DNA of 18,707 bases from CAZJUP01 sp964549275 (GCA_964549275.1 CAZJUP010000026.1:1-18707), one strand, 5' to 3'. Shown: positions 7,296 to 16,310, numbered from the stretch's first letter. A program made the numbers and translations. The notes: a model not told the origin generated them from the sequence alone.

Positions 7296-7448
7296 TCATT
7301 CCTGACCAAACCGTTTTAATGGAAGGTAGGCCTTTGTTGACTGAACTTTTCCACCTGAATGCTTTGCAAATCTCCTTTTTATATTATGAGTATATCCAAC
7401 ATAAACAAAATTTTTCTCTTCATTCTCTATTGCGTAAACATACCACAT
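7296..7448 (-). pseudogene. Truncated GIY-YIG nuclease gene (50 aa)
   Basis: Reading the minus strand from ATG 7448-7446 gives a 50-codon frame starting MWYVYAIENE. It contains the GIY-YIG core: YVY (3-5), YVG within VYVGYT (15-20), then NIKRRFAKHSGGKVQSTK (22-39) with the expected catalytic Arg and His. These match small single-domain GIY-YIG (UvrC-like endonuclease) proteins of ~80-95 residues. The frame stops at TGA 7298-7296, just after the block PLK that normally precedes the second half (..YYE..., the metal-binding Glu), so half the domain is missing. AGGGG (7457-7461) lies eight bases upstream of the ATG. It ends 11 bases from the stop of the convergent fusion gene and begins 78 bases downstream of tRNA-Ser. 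It is likely a 3'-truncated remnant; a functional mini-protein cannot be excluded. Confidence 0.72.
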
Positions 7449-7506
7449 CAACACTTCCCCTCATTTAGTATTCTTGAATTACACTGATATCTCCAGTCAA
7501 TCGAAG

Positions 7507-7520
7507 ACCCCGAATGGGGC
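7507..7520 (-). terminator. Possible terminator after tRNA-Ser
   Basis: CCCC (7508-7511) and GGGG (7516-7519) can pair around a GAAT loop just downstream of the tRNA-Ser 3' end. Read on the minus strand, it is followed by TCTTCGATT, only a weak T-run. The stem is short, so this is tentative. Confidence 0.3.
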
Positions 7521-7526
7521 GTAGAT

Positions 7527-7618
7527 TGGCGGAGAGGGAGGGATTCGAACCCCCGATGGTCGTAAGACCATACCGCATTTCGAGTGCGGCGCATTCAGCC
7601 AGGCTCTGCCACCTCTCC
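7527..7618 (-). tRNA. tRNA-Ser, anticodon CGA
   Basis: The minus-strand sequence folds as a class II tRNA. The acceptor GGAGAGG (7618-7612) pairs with CCTCTCC (7537-7531), followed by discriminator G and an encoded CCA (7529-7527). The T-arm contains GGTTCGAATCC. There is a long variable arm, TGGTC-TTAC-GACCA, as expected for tRNA-Ser. The anticodon loop is CTCGAAA, giving anticodon CGA (7582-7580), which reads UCG serine codons. It lies 33 bases downstream of the tadA stop on the same strand, so it may be co-transcribed with it. Confidence 0.97.
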
Positions 7619-7651
7619 ATAGTGGATAAGTATAAAACAAATAATTAGGGA

Positions 7652-8110
7652 TTAATTCATGCGTTTTACTTTGAAAAACTCCTGCATCATATTCAAACAT
7701 CTTTCTTGAAGTACCCCCCCCTTTACAGAAACTTTCGTCCGAAAACGCGGGTCTCCACAGAGTTGATATAAGGAGCCACAGCACCCTTGTTCTTCATCGT
7801 AACATCCAAAGACAACCATTTTCAATCTTGCATTCACAATGGCTCCGGCGCACATAGGACAAGGTTCCTTTGTAACATAAAGTGTTGCATCGGATAATCG
7901 CCAATCATTAATAGAATTTGCTGCCGCAGTGATGGCAATCACTTCTGCGTGGGCTGTGGGGTCATTCAGCCGCTCTTTTTGGTTATACCCTCTTCCGATT
8001 ATTTTATCATGTAAAACAATAACAGCTCCAATGGGGACTTCATTACTCTCAAAAGCTTTTTCAGCCTGAAGCATAGCCTGTTCCATCCAGAAGATATGTT
8101 TATCCTTCAT
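7652..8110 (-). CDS. tadA: tRNA-specific adenosine-34 deaminase TadA
   Basis: The 152-residue protein is a zinc-dependent deaminase of the CDA fold. It has HAEV at 54-57 (zinc-ligand His54, proton-shuttle Glu56) and PCPMCAGA at 83-90 (zinc ligands Cys84 and Cys87). The N-terminal helix HIFWMEQAMLQAEKAF and VPIGAVIV follow the TadA pattern closely, as does DPTAHAE. TadA converts A34 of tRNA-Arg(ACG) to inosine so that CGN codons can be read. The length is normal for the family. ATG 8110 is preferred over internal Met9 because the residues in between match the family N terminus. It follows the TPR lipoprotein gene by 19 bases and precedes tRNA-Ser(CGA) by 33 bases, a translation-related pair at the end of a surface-protein unit. 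Confidence 0.95.
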   Translation of the reverse strand: MKDKHIFWMEQAMLQAEKAFESNEVPIGAVIVLHDKIIGRGYNQKERLNDPTAHAEVIAITAAANSINDWRLSDATLYVTKEPCPMCAGAIVNARLKMVVFGCYDEEQGCCGSLYQLCGDPRFRTKVSVKGGVLQERCLNMMQEFFKVKRMN

Positions 8111-8129
8111 GTTTTACTGCCCAGAAAAG

Positions 8130-8783
8130 TTATTTTTCTAATAGAACAGCCTGAAGAGAATCAATTTGATTGGCCATTAATTTTCGACCTAATATTGTGG
8201 TATCTGTTACAGCCAGCTGATTACTCTTCATATCTTCGAATATTTTAGAAATTTGGATAATAGTAGAATCAAATTTTCCGAGTGCATAATACGCAGCGGC
8301 CATGGTAATACGCACATCCAAATGATTTAAAAGTGTATCATGAGAAAAGGTCCAATGTGGTTGGAGAGGTTTGTCCGTTCGCGTAATGAGACTGTCTCCA
8401 TAATAAATCGTCAGCCGTTCATGTCCAAGTGCATGGTGCGCAAAGGTAAGTCCGGCCAATATTTCTGAATGAGTATCCGTGGTATCCCATTCAAATTGAG
8501 TTTTATCCATTCCTTCATTAAAATAAATCAGACTTGTATCCGCCTCTTTCAGTTTCCCCCAAGTCCAACCGAGCCCGTTATAACCATCTTTCCAAGAGGA
8601 ATCCTCCACGATGGATTCGGTAAACCATGCATTGCTATTCACAAAGTCCTTTTGTTCATATAATACCCATCCGTATTCGGCCATATCTTCAGCTGTGGCT
8701 GCATATTTCTTTCTGCAGCTTTGGGTGTCCAAACAAAATAAACATAAGAGGAACAGTACGGTAATGGTTTTTAATCGTGTCAT
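8130..8783 (-). CDS. TPR-like lipoprotein
   Basis: The frame is open from 8891, but the likely start is ATG 8783-8781, which overlaps the TGA of the giant surface-protein gene by four bases (ATGA). That start also puts a signal peptide at the very N terminus (MTRLKTITVLFLLCLFCLD then TQSC, candidate lipidated C23). The 217-residue product then has helix pairs typical of tetratricopeptide repeats: AEYGWVLYEQKDFVNSNAWF..., GYNGLGWTWGKLKEADTSLIYF (about residues 35-95), and a later pair around MAAAYYALGKFDSTI. The lipobox is weak, so a plain secreted form is possible. Its coupling to the giant gene suggests it helps that protein fold, be exported or be held at the surface; this is inference. Confidence 0.82.
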   Translation of the reverse strand: MTRLKTITVLFLLCLFCLDTQSCRKKYAATAEDMAEYGWVLYEQKDFVNSNAWFTESIVEDSSWKDGYNGLGWTWGKLKEADTSLIYFNEGMDKTQFEWDTTDTHSEILAGLTFAHHALGHERLTIYYGDSLITRTDKPLQPHWTFSHDTLLNHLDVRITMAAAYYALGKFDSTIIQISKIFEDMKSNQLAVTDTTILGRKLMANQIDSLQAVLLEK

Positions 8784-11700
8784 CGCATTAACATGATTTT
8801 TTTGGTTTGCGAACGACCCATATTTGTCATCATATGAATAAAATACACTCCGGAAGACACCGGAACATCCTGTGCATCCCTTCCATTCCATTTCACCATA
8901 TACTGTCCAATCCCCTTTTCTTCATTCACCAGCGTTTTTACATGTTGGCCCAATAGGTTATATACGGTCATCTTAACTTTTTGATAGGGGCCATCTACAA
9001 ATCCCAGATCATAAACGATTGTCGTGACAGGGTTAAAGGGGTTCGGGTAATTCTGATGCAAGGCTGTGGCACCTGGCACAATTAATGTCTTGGGTCCCAT
9101 TCGAAAATAGCCCATTTTTTCCGTATATGCCCTAACACGGCCATTTTCAGTCATTGAGGGGAGTTCTATCCACCCCGTGCCGATTGAACGCTGATATAGG
9201 GCAAATTCATCTTCACGACCGGGTAAAGAAACTTCAATGGATTTTTTAAATTTGAATATTTCGTTCCCCAGCAAATAAGAAGCTCTGTCAGAAAACCAGG
9301 GCTCAAACATGGTAGAATCCAGAATGAGTACGGATTGGTCAAAGTCGACACTGCCCGTTCTTCCCATCACTCGGAATCGTCCGTCTGGGCTATTCCCGGT
9401 CCATGTACCGAAGGTTTTCGCAGCAATAAGCCCAACAGAAGTTGTTATTGTCGTATCCCCTACAACTCCCTTGGCATAAACCTCCATGGTATAGGTTCCT
9501 TTGGATTCGCCAAATTTATTGTGGGCAACATAGGTGTAGGCCGCCGCTGTATCCAGGGGTACTCTCTTACTCTGTATTTCCAACTGGATTTCGGTGGTTT
9601 TTTCCACTGAATCTACGATAAATATTTCGTAGTAGTTGGTAAACGCATTGTTTTGGACAACGTACATGCGGATCTCAGGACGAGGTACCCGCTGGATATT
9701 AACGACGAAACTATCCACAGCTGATGTGTCTTCATCTGAAGCTGAAATTTCAAATAATACAGAATCACTTTTCGAAGTAATCCACGGTCCGGCAGGTCCG
9801 AACCATAAATCTGCAGGTTTAAATTTCACAGAATCATTAATGGAATAACTATTATATGAAATACCGGCCGCTGTAGATGTATAATCCGGTGTGGGAATGA
9901 TAGACATTTGTGATGACTGATTTAGAGCTTTAATCGTTACAGACAATGTTTCATCATCTACATCAGTCAAATAGTTTGCAAAATCTAAATAAATAGAATC
10001 ATTTTCAATGATGGTGGTATCAGGAAGATTGGTCCATTTCGGCTGGTCATTAATGGGTGTGATGGAAAACTCAACCGTATCCAGTCCAGATAGACCACCC
10101 GGGTCAGTCACAGTAAATTCAACTTGTAAATTCGAGGTAGAGTAATAATTGGTATCAATAGGTGCGATGTAGGCATAGGTTGTATCTGCTACCGGGGAAG
10201 GAATTTTTACCTGGAGTTTGTCGGCTCCGGCTTTAAAAGATAAATACATCCCCCCTGTTTGTCCATCATATCCATGAAGAATCCTAAATTGAGGATATAA
10301 TCTTTCTAATGTTAATTTTTCTTTTTCAACATCAGCATACCCATACCTCGAATCATAATTAATGCGTCCAAAACCAGTAGGGTATCCCGGTATATCTGGT
10401 TGTGTTGTTAAAATTTTTGCTTTCCATTTTAAGGCCGTCGTATCATCATCCTCGTCATAAGAATAAAAAGTAAGGTTTACCGTATCACTGTTGGTTCCCT
10501 CGAGAAAAGTTAATTTCCCAACTGCAGCTAAATCTATTATAGGGGGATCGTTCACCGGCTCTACAGTCAAGAGGTAATCTATGGAATCCACCAATGTCCA
10601 CTTGTCAGTTACAATAACGCGAAAAACATATGTAGCTGTATCCCATTTTGTTGGTGTAAATGTTATTTTGCCGGCTGTTGATATTACCGCGGTTAACGTA
10701 TCGACAAGAGTCGTATCCGTTCCATTAATCATGAGCGTTTTTAACTGATATGTAAATTCATCCCCCTTGAGAGTTACAATATCTACATCCGTCACTTTTA
10801 CCAAATCTGTATATTCCACATCTTCTTTTGCTGTAGTATCATTTATGGCCTGAATACCCGGTGCCGTATTATATCTTAAAAATGGGGTAGCGTCTGTTAA
10901 AACCGTGGAACGATTTCCGGCAATATCAACCGAACGAACTGAAAGCGTATATAATTTGTTATGTTCAAATGCAACGGTATCCGTGAGTAAGGAATCGGTA
11001 TGATTATGAGATTGTAATTCTACCTGCCCCATAGGACGCCAATCTCTGAATGAATTAATATCGCCTGTTAAGCCTTCTTTCAGAGCATAATCAAATTGAC
11101 TGATCCCAGAACCGTTCACACCGTTTGCAATAGGGTCGCTCCACCCATTCCATTGGACAAACAAGGTATCATTAGAAATCAGGGAATCGGTTCCCACTTC
11201 TTTATTGACGGTGTATTGTGTTCCCGCAGTAAAACTCCCGCCGGATGGTGGCAGGGTATCCAATACAAAAACCGATTCACTGGGCAATCCACTCGTCGAT
11301 GCCCCAGCGCGGTCAAAAACCGTTGCCCTGAACCGCATGGTATCACCTTGCACTAAAGTTCCGGTAAGCGACGATAATATATTTGCTCTCGAACGATAAA
11401 ATGGAACTGAAGTCCCTCTTTCCACAATACTGTCTAAGGTTGAACCGGCATTATTATTTACAGCAGCCCAAGTATCGGCCATTTTAGCCTGAATATTGGC
11501 TTCAATCCTCAATTTTCCTCCATTGAGCAGTGTTGAATCCGATGCACTTAAAGGAACTATGAATTTTAAAGAATCGGTATAATCGTTAAACCATCCAATT
11601 ACGGAAGTGTCGCCAAAAGCGGTAATGGTTCCGATATTGGAAGAATCAGGCGGTGTGTTATCTAAAAATAACGTCAGAGTATCGGTCGTGGCCAATGCAT

Positions 11701-14700
11701 CATTCGTGTTTCCCGCTTTATCCGTAGCCGACACATTGATTCTTACATTCCCAGTTTTATCGGGGATTAAAACCAACTGATAGGTCCAAATGGAGTCGTT
11801 GGCTCCCTGGGTCATATCCGTATTTAGAATGGTTGCGGTAGTATCCGGCCAATAAATACTGATTTTGGGTTTAACAGCCGTATTCATGTTATCGTTGAAT
11901 TTAGCTGTAATATCTACTGTATTATCTCCGTACCAAACCGGATTATTCGAATAGCTGAGCGCAGCAGTATCTCTGGCTAAATCAATCTCAATGGGGCTTA
12001 CATTATCACCCCAAGTTGAATTTCCAGCCGTATCTGTAGCGATTGCACGATACTGCCAATCAATTTCGTATTCTAATATATCTACACCGTCTACAGCTTT
12101 CATGCCCCTATCGTGTGAAAGAGGAGCAGCCACCGTTACAGTATCCGGAGAAGATCGTGTTGTATCATCATCCAGTGTTATATAAGCACCTGAAGCTGAA
12201 TTGTCCGGATCTTCCGAATATAATTGAACGCGATATCCCACAGGGACATTTGAAATTACAAATGAAGGCTGTGAATAATTTGTAATCCAGTCCGTGGTGG
12301 ACTCACCACCGTTCGTTTCGGAAGCAATAGCAGTGATGACCGGCTTTGCCGGTGGAGCATTATCAAAAGTGTAGATAAAACTCGTTCCTGTAGCACTTTC
12401 ATTACCTGCGCTATCCATAACAAACGCAGCAAAAGTATACTGCCCGTTTTCTGTTAATTGTGTGGGTGCACCACTTCCGGTTAAAAGTCCATAATCATCA
12501 TCTGCATCGGCATTTTCCACCCATTCGATTTGGTCAGTCCCTGAAGTCGTAGAGGTTCTCCCCAACCAAATGCCATTGGTCACCAAGCCGGCTTTTGTCA
12601 CTTTGATATACACAGAATCTCCAGAGGAAACTCCTTTATATGTGAAATACGGGGTATCATCGTAACTGATATTATCATCATCAGTTCCCGTATCGGCATA
12701 CCATAACTCAAATGTAGTGGGCGGATTTGGAGCTGTATTATCAATCGATATTTCTTTAAAGCTATCGCTGGCATTCCCTACAAAATCTTTTACTATAACT
12801 ACACCCCGGGTTACTTCTCCTGCTCCGGCTGTTATGGTTATTTTTGTATCACTGTTAACGACAAAGCTCCCCCCTAACCCTCCAGAACCAACTGCTGTCG
12901 CCAAATCCAGTCCGCCAATAGTAATGGCAGAAGCATCCCCCCCATACGTCTGAAATCCGGACCCTGTTATAACAGTGGTTTCACCATTTTTAATCCATCG
13001 GTCAGAAATAGCTGTAATGACAGGCGCAGTATTATCGATGGTTATATTTTGGCCCGTACTGGTACTCCAATTCCCAGCAGAATCTTTTACAGTAATATTC
13101 GCATCTGTGACTTCCCCCGAACCAGCGGTAATGGTCAATTCTGTAGCGCTCCCCACAGAAAACGTTAGTCCCGCCGGTGTACTTCCCCCAGCATAAACTT
13201 CCATGGCCTCAATTGTTTTACTTGAATTTGGGGTGGAGTTTACAAATCCCGTCCCGGTGATAACGGACGTTTGACCACTTCCGATTACTGCAGTTGCCAC
13301 ATTGCTTACCGTCGGCAAGCTGTTATCAATGGTCAAGTAGACCAAACTGGTACTCACATTTCCTGCGGCATCCGTAATAGTGACAAGCCCATCTGCTACT
13401 TCTCCCGACCCTGCAGTCAAAACCAGGGACGATGCGGTGACGCTGGAATAACTCATCCCAGTTGGAACGCTTCCGCCCACTTTCACGTTTTGTATATCTC
13501 CGCCTACAAGAAATCCAGAACCGCTTACTGTTGTTGTTCCTCCGGATTTAATGGACGCGACCGACACTCCAGTCAAAACAGGGGCCGTATTATCTATAGT
13601 TAAATTTTTCCCTGTTTCTGTGCTTGAATTTCCGGCTCGGTCTGTTACCACAACATTTAATTCAGTCACTTCTCCGGATCCGGCAGTAATCGTAATCTGA
13701 GTATTGCTGTTCACAACAATCGTCATACCGGCCGGTGTGGTACCACCAACAGTAACTGCAACATCTGTTCCATCCGTTGTGCCATCCACAGTTGTGAAAA
13801 ATCCTGTACCGGTAATGACAGATGTATTTCCGCTTTTAATACTGGCTGTACCTATGGAAGTCACTGTGGGTTTCGTATTATCCACCGTCAGCTTTACATT
13901 ATCTGTAGAAGCATTATTTGCCGGGTCTGTCACAACAATTTGACCATCACTAATATCACCCGTTCCCCCTGTAATCGTTATTTGTGTATTACTGTCAACT
14001 GTGTAGGTGAATGTTGTAGAGCCGGAGCTATTTCCGCCAACTGTTACTGTGGATTCGGCTGTTCCATTCTTAAACCCTGATCCCGTTACAATAGCCGTAG
14101 CTCCTGATTTTATAGCTTTTGGGGTTACACCGGAAATGGACGGAGCTGTATTATCCACATAAACCGTATAGTCTGAGACAGTATGCTCATTCCCTGCAAA
14201 ATCCGTAATAACTAAATTTCCGCTGGCATTCCCGCCTAACCCATCTGCCAGGGTGATCTGACCACTATTATCAACTGTCACTGTACCGTAGGTCGTCCAA
14301 TTTGTCGACCCCAATTTAACTGTGGCATCGGAATTGGCTATTGGAGTATTGTTGAACCCTGTCCCGGCAACAGTTATGGTCCCACCCGTCTTTATATGAA
14401 CCAACTTATCGCTATCCGTATCGGGAGTCAGACTTGATACAGTAGGTTCTGTATTATCAATAACCACGGGACCGGCATTCGTTGCTGAATTTCCAGCCCG
14501 ATCTTTGATTGTTAAAGCACCGTTTACTTCTCCTGATCCTGCAGTGATAACGATTGATGTGGCTCCGACAGATGCACTCATTCCTGTTGGCCAGCTACCA
14601 TTAATTAAAATTTGCAAATCAGCAGAACTGCTGGAAGTACCAGAACCGGCAGTGAACCCGGAGCCAATGACCGTAATTGTATTTCCAGATTTTACAATAT

Positions 14701-16291
14701 CAGGGTCAGATGATCCGTTCGCAGTAGGATAAATATTTGTAATAGCCGGGTCTGAAGCATCAATGGTGAGCAATCTTCCTGTTTCAGCACTGACATTTCC
14801 CGCAGCATCCGTAACGGTAACATTGGCATCCGTAAAATCGGTTGATGCCCCGGTAATGGTAATTTGAGTATTACTGTCGATGGATTTTGATGCATTGGTC
14901 CCATTTATGGCTGTACCGTCTAAACTCACAGCCGTGGCATTCCCATTATCGGTAAACCCTGTTCCAGTAATGATTGACGTGGCTCCATTTTTAATATATC
15001 GGGTTGCCACGGATGTTACTGTTGGATTTGTATTATCTATGGTAAATGTTGATCCCGTTCCTTGATTACCGGCTACATCCGTAACCACGACTGTCCCATT
15101 GGATACTTCTGTAGAACCAATTGTCATAGTGATTTTTGTATCGGTATAGGTAGCAGAAATGCCTAATGTGGCCAGAGTACTGCCCCCTATGGTAACCGTG
15201 GGGTTGTCTGCAGTTACAAAACCGGATCCCCGTATTTCACGCGTATCATCTTCTTTCCCCAGAGTCTTTGCATTTCCACCGGTGTCCGTAATGGAGTCTA
15301 TGGTCGGGTTTGTATTATCAATGGCAATGGTTACATCCGTTGCCGTACTTGTGTTTCCTGCTTCATCAGTTACCGTTATAGCTGAAGATGCCACATCTCC
15401 TGTCCCTGCAGTTAATGTAATTTGTGTATCACTGTCCACGTTGAAAGACCCCACACCTGTACTCGCATTATTTATTTTTACTGAAGCAATCGGACTGGCC
15501 GGGGATGCTGAAAACCCAGATCCTGTTATGGCAGCTGTAGACCCGTTTTTAATTGCAGTATTGGGTGAAACTGAAGTGAGTACTGGAGCAGAATTATCTA
15601 CCGTTAATGTTGCGCCGGAAGTGTTTGAATTCCCTGCAAGATCGGTTACAATAATGATTCCTGTATAATTACCGGCACCGACAACAAATGTAAGTTGAGT
15701 ATCTGAATTAATCGTTGGAGAAAACGTATTTCCATCGACGGAAATACTATTAGTTGTATTTGACGGGGTTGCAAACCCTGAACCCGTCAAGGTAACCGTA
15801 GCACCGGTCTTAACATAAGCATCATCAACAGATGTTGCTACGGGAACCGTCCGATCAACATAAAAGCGATTCTGCCCTCCATAACCGCTGGATACAGTAA
15901 CAGTCACTTCATTTTGCGTTACACCTCCTGAATTTTTATCATGGGCTTTAAAATAAAGCAAATCACCACTATTAACCGTTTTCCCCGCAGTAGAAGTAAT
16001 ATCAGTTATGGATATATCTACTGTGAATGTTGATGCACCTCCCGGATTTGCAGAAAATATTTTACACGCTTGATAATCTGCATCATCATTAGAAACTTCA
16101 ATCATATAATAGCCGTTGGAAAAACTCCCAATGGATATGCGGACTAGATACGATTGATTGTAGGCGGTAAGGTTAACATAACCATTGGGAGTGTCATCGG
16201 CACCTGTTGCATCGGCATAGGTCTCAACCGAGGCTGTTTGGCCTAATCCAATTGAGAAGGAAAAAAAGATGAGTGTCAGTAATTGTTTTAT
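8780..16291 (-). CDS. Giant surface protein with tandem Ig/IPT repeats and type IX-type sorting domain
   Basis: The first in-frame ATG is at 16105, but the frame stays open for another 62 codons that encode a signal peptide (KQLLTLIFFSFSIGLGQ). I therefore place the start at the AUA codon 16291-16289, six bases after AGGGG; this gives ~2503 residues. Order: signal peptide; an N-terminal beta domain (~20-145); eleven ~94-residue repeats (~146-1183), each with IKSG..TxITGSGF, VTDxAGN and IDNTxPTV; several larger Ig-like modules (~1184-1800); cadherin-like modules marked by VNDPPII and INDQPKW (~1800-2200); and a C-terminal FlgD-Ig/type A sorting domain of ~85 residues (QNYPNPFNP...YNLLGQHVKTL...SSGVYFIHM). 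Such C-terminal domains direct export by the type IX system. Only one Cys was noticed. It is probably an adhesin or cell-surface fibre. Confidence 0.9.
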   Translation of the reverse strand: MKQLLTLIFFSFSIGLGQTASVETYADATGADDTPNGYVNLTAYNQSYLVRISIGSFSNGYYMIEVSNDDADYQACKIFSANPGGASTFTVDISITDITSTAGKTVNSGDLLYFKAHDKNSGGVTQNEVTVTVSSGYGGQNRFYVDRTVPVATSVDDAYVKTGATVTLTGSGFATPSNTTNSISVDGNTFSPTINSDTQLTFVVGAGNYTGIIIVTDLAGNSNTSGATLTVDNSAPVLTSVSPNTAIKNGSTAAITGSGFSASPASPIASVKINNASTGVGSFNVDSDTQITLTAGTGDVASSAITVTDEAGNTSTATDVTIAIDNTNPTIDSITDTGGNAKTLGKEDDTREIRGSGFVTADNPTVTIGGSTLATLGISATYTDTKITMTIGSTEVSNGTVVVTDVAGNQGTGSTFTIDNTNPTVTSVATRYIKNGATSIITGTGFTDNGNATAVSLDGTAINGTNASKSIDSNTQITITGASTDFTDANVTVTDAAGNVSAETGRLLTIDASDPAITNIYPTANGSSDPDIVKSGNTITVIGSGFTAGSGTSSSSADLQILINGSWPTGMSASVGATSIVITAGSGEVNGALTIKDRAGNSATNAGPVVIDNTEPTVSSLTPDTDSDKLVHIKTGGTITVAGTGFNNTPIANSDATVKLGSTNWTTYGTVTVDNSGQITLADGLGGNASGNLVITDFAGNEHTVSDYTVYVDNTAPSISGVTPKAIKSGATAIVTGSGFKNGTAESTVTVGGNSSGSTTFTYTVDSNTQITITGGTGDISDGQIVVTDPANNASTDNVKLTVDNTKPTVTSIGTASIKSGNTSVITGTGFFTTVDGTTDGTDVAVTVGGTTPAGMTIVVNSNTQITITAGSGEVTELNVVVTDRAGNSSTETGKNLTIDNTAPVLTGVSVASIKSGGTTTVSGSGFLVGGDIQNVKVGGSVPTGMSYSSVTASSLVLTAGSGEVADGLVTITDAAGNVSTSLVYLTIDNSLPTVSNVATAVIGSGQTSVITGTGFVNSTPNSSKTIEAMEVYAGGSTPAGLTFSVGSATELTITAGSGEVTDANITVKDSAGNWSTSTGQNITIDNTAPVITAISDRWIKNGETTVITGSGFQTYGGDASAITIGGLDLATAVGSGGLGGSFVVNSDTKITITAGAGEVTRGVVIVKDFVGNASDSFKEISIDNTAPNPPTTFELWYADTGTDDDNISYDDTPYFTYKGVSSGDSVYIKVTKAGLVTNGIWLGRTSTTSGTDQIEWVENADADDDYGLLTGSGAPTQLTENGQYTFAAFVMDSAGNESATGTSFIYTFDNAPPAKPVITAIASETNGGESTTDWITNYSQPSFVISNVPVGYRVQLYSEDPDNSASGAYITLDDDTTRSSPDTVTVAAPLSHDRGMKAVDGVDILEYEIDWQYRAIATDTAGNSTWGDNVSPIEIDLARDTAALSYSNNPVWYGDNTVDITAKFNDNMNTAVKPKISIYWPDTTATILNTDMTQGANDSIWTYQLVLIPDKTGNVRINVSATDKAGNTNDALATTDTLTLFLDNTPPDSSNIGTITAFGDTSVIGWFNDYTDSLKFIVPLSASDSTLLNGGKLRIEANIQAKMADTWAAVNNNAGSTLDSIVERGTSVPFYRSRANILSSLTGTLVQGDTMRFRATVFDRAGASTSGLPSESVFVLDTLPPSGGSFTAGTQYTVNKEVGTDSLISNDTLFVQWNGWSDPIANGVNGSGISQFDYALKEGLTGDINSFRDWRPMGQVELQSHNHTDSLLTDTVAFEHNKLYTLSVRSVDIAGNRSTVLTDATPFLRYNTAPGIQAINDTTAKEDVEYTDLVKVTDVDIVTLKGDEFTYQLKTLMINGTDTTLVDTLTAVISTAGKITFTPTKWDTATYVFRVIVTDKWTLVDSIDYLLTVEPVNDPPIIDLAAVGKLTFLEGTNSDTVNLTFYSYDEDDDTTALKWKAKILTTQPDIPGYPTGFGRINYDSRYGYADVEKEKLTLERLYPQFRILHGYDGQTGGMYLSFKAGADKLQVKIPSPVADTTYAYIAPIDTNYYSTSNLQVEFTVTDPGGLSGLDTVEFSITPINDQPKWTNLPDTTIIENDSIYLDFANYLTDVDDETLSVTIKALNQSSQMSIIPTPDYTSTAAGISYNSYSINDSVKFKPADLWFGPAGPWITSKSDSVLFEISASDEDTSAVDSFVVNIQRVPRPEIRMYVVQNNAFTNYYEIFIVDSVEKTTEIQLEIQSKRVPLDTAAAYTYVAHNKFGESKGTYTMEVYAKGVVGDTTITTSVGLIAAKTFGTWTGNSPDGRFRVMGRTGSVDFDQSVLILDSTMFEPWFSDRASYLLGNEIFKFKKSIEVSLPGREDEFALYQRSIGTGWIELPSMTENGRVRAYTEKMGYFRMGPKTLIVPGATALHQNYPNPFNPVTTIVYDLGFVDGPYQKVKMTVYNLLGQHVKTLVNEEKGIGQYMVKWNGRDAQDVPVSSGVYFIHMMTNMGRSQTKKIMLMR
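12740..15856 (-). repeat. Eleven tandem ~283-bp coding repeats
   Basis: Within the giant gene, eleven successive units of about 283 bases (~94 codons) each encode one Ig/IPT-like domain. The recurring protein landmarks are ITGSGF/ITGTGF, VTDxAGN and IDNTxPTV. On the plus strand the unit boundary is seen as repeated ATTATC-type blocks, for example near 13027, 13587, 13878, 14152, 14452, 15032, 15317 and 15594. The units differ clearly at the DNA level, so these are aged rather than recent copies. Sequences beyond 12740 belong to different, longer modules. Confidence 0.85.
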
Positions 16292-16302
16292 ATCGATCCC
16301 CT
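16289..16302 (-). promoter_or_regulatory. Ribosome binding site and AUA start of the giant gene
   Basis: Minus-strand AGGGG (16302-16298) lies six bases before ATA (16291-16289), which is followed in frame by KQLLTLIFFSFSIGLGQ. No ATG, GTG or TTG occurs in frame between the upstream stop TGA and ATG 16105. CTG at 16279-16277 is in frame but is 18 bases from AGGGG and would drop the signal peptide's positive charge. A base-call error (ATG to ATA) would look the same. Confidence 0.6.
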
Positions 16303-16310
16303 GGAAAAAC

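Noticed and set aside
7497..7784. 95-codon minus-strand frame ending GVRIPPSPP...
   Set aside because: It reads through tRNA-Ser; such tails are the translated T-arm of the tRNA, not protein.
15159..15668. 169-codon plus-strand frame and the other Val/Pro/Thr-rich plus-strand frames at 12717-15065
   Set aside because: All are antisense reflections of the tandem Ig repeats; their similarity to one another comes from the repeats themselves.
12740..15856. CRISPR-like array suggested by regular short repeated blocks
   Set aside because: Spacing is ~283 bases, blocks are imperfect and in frame, and the whole stretch is one open coding frame; no cas genes are present.
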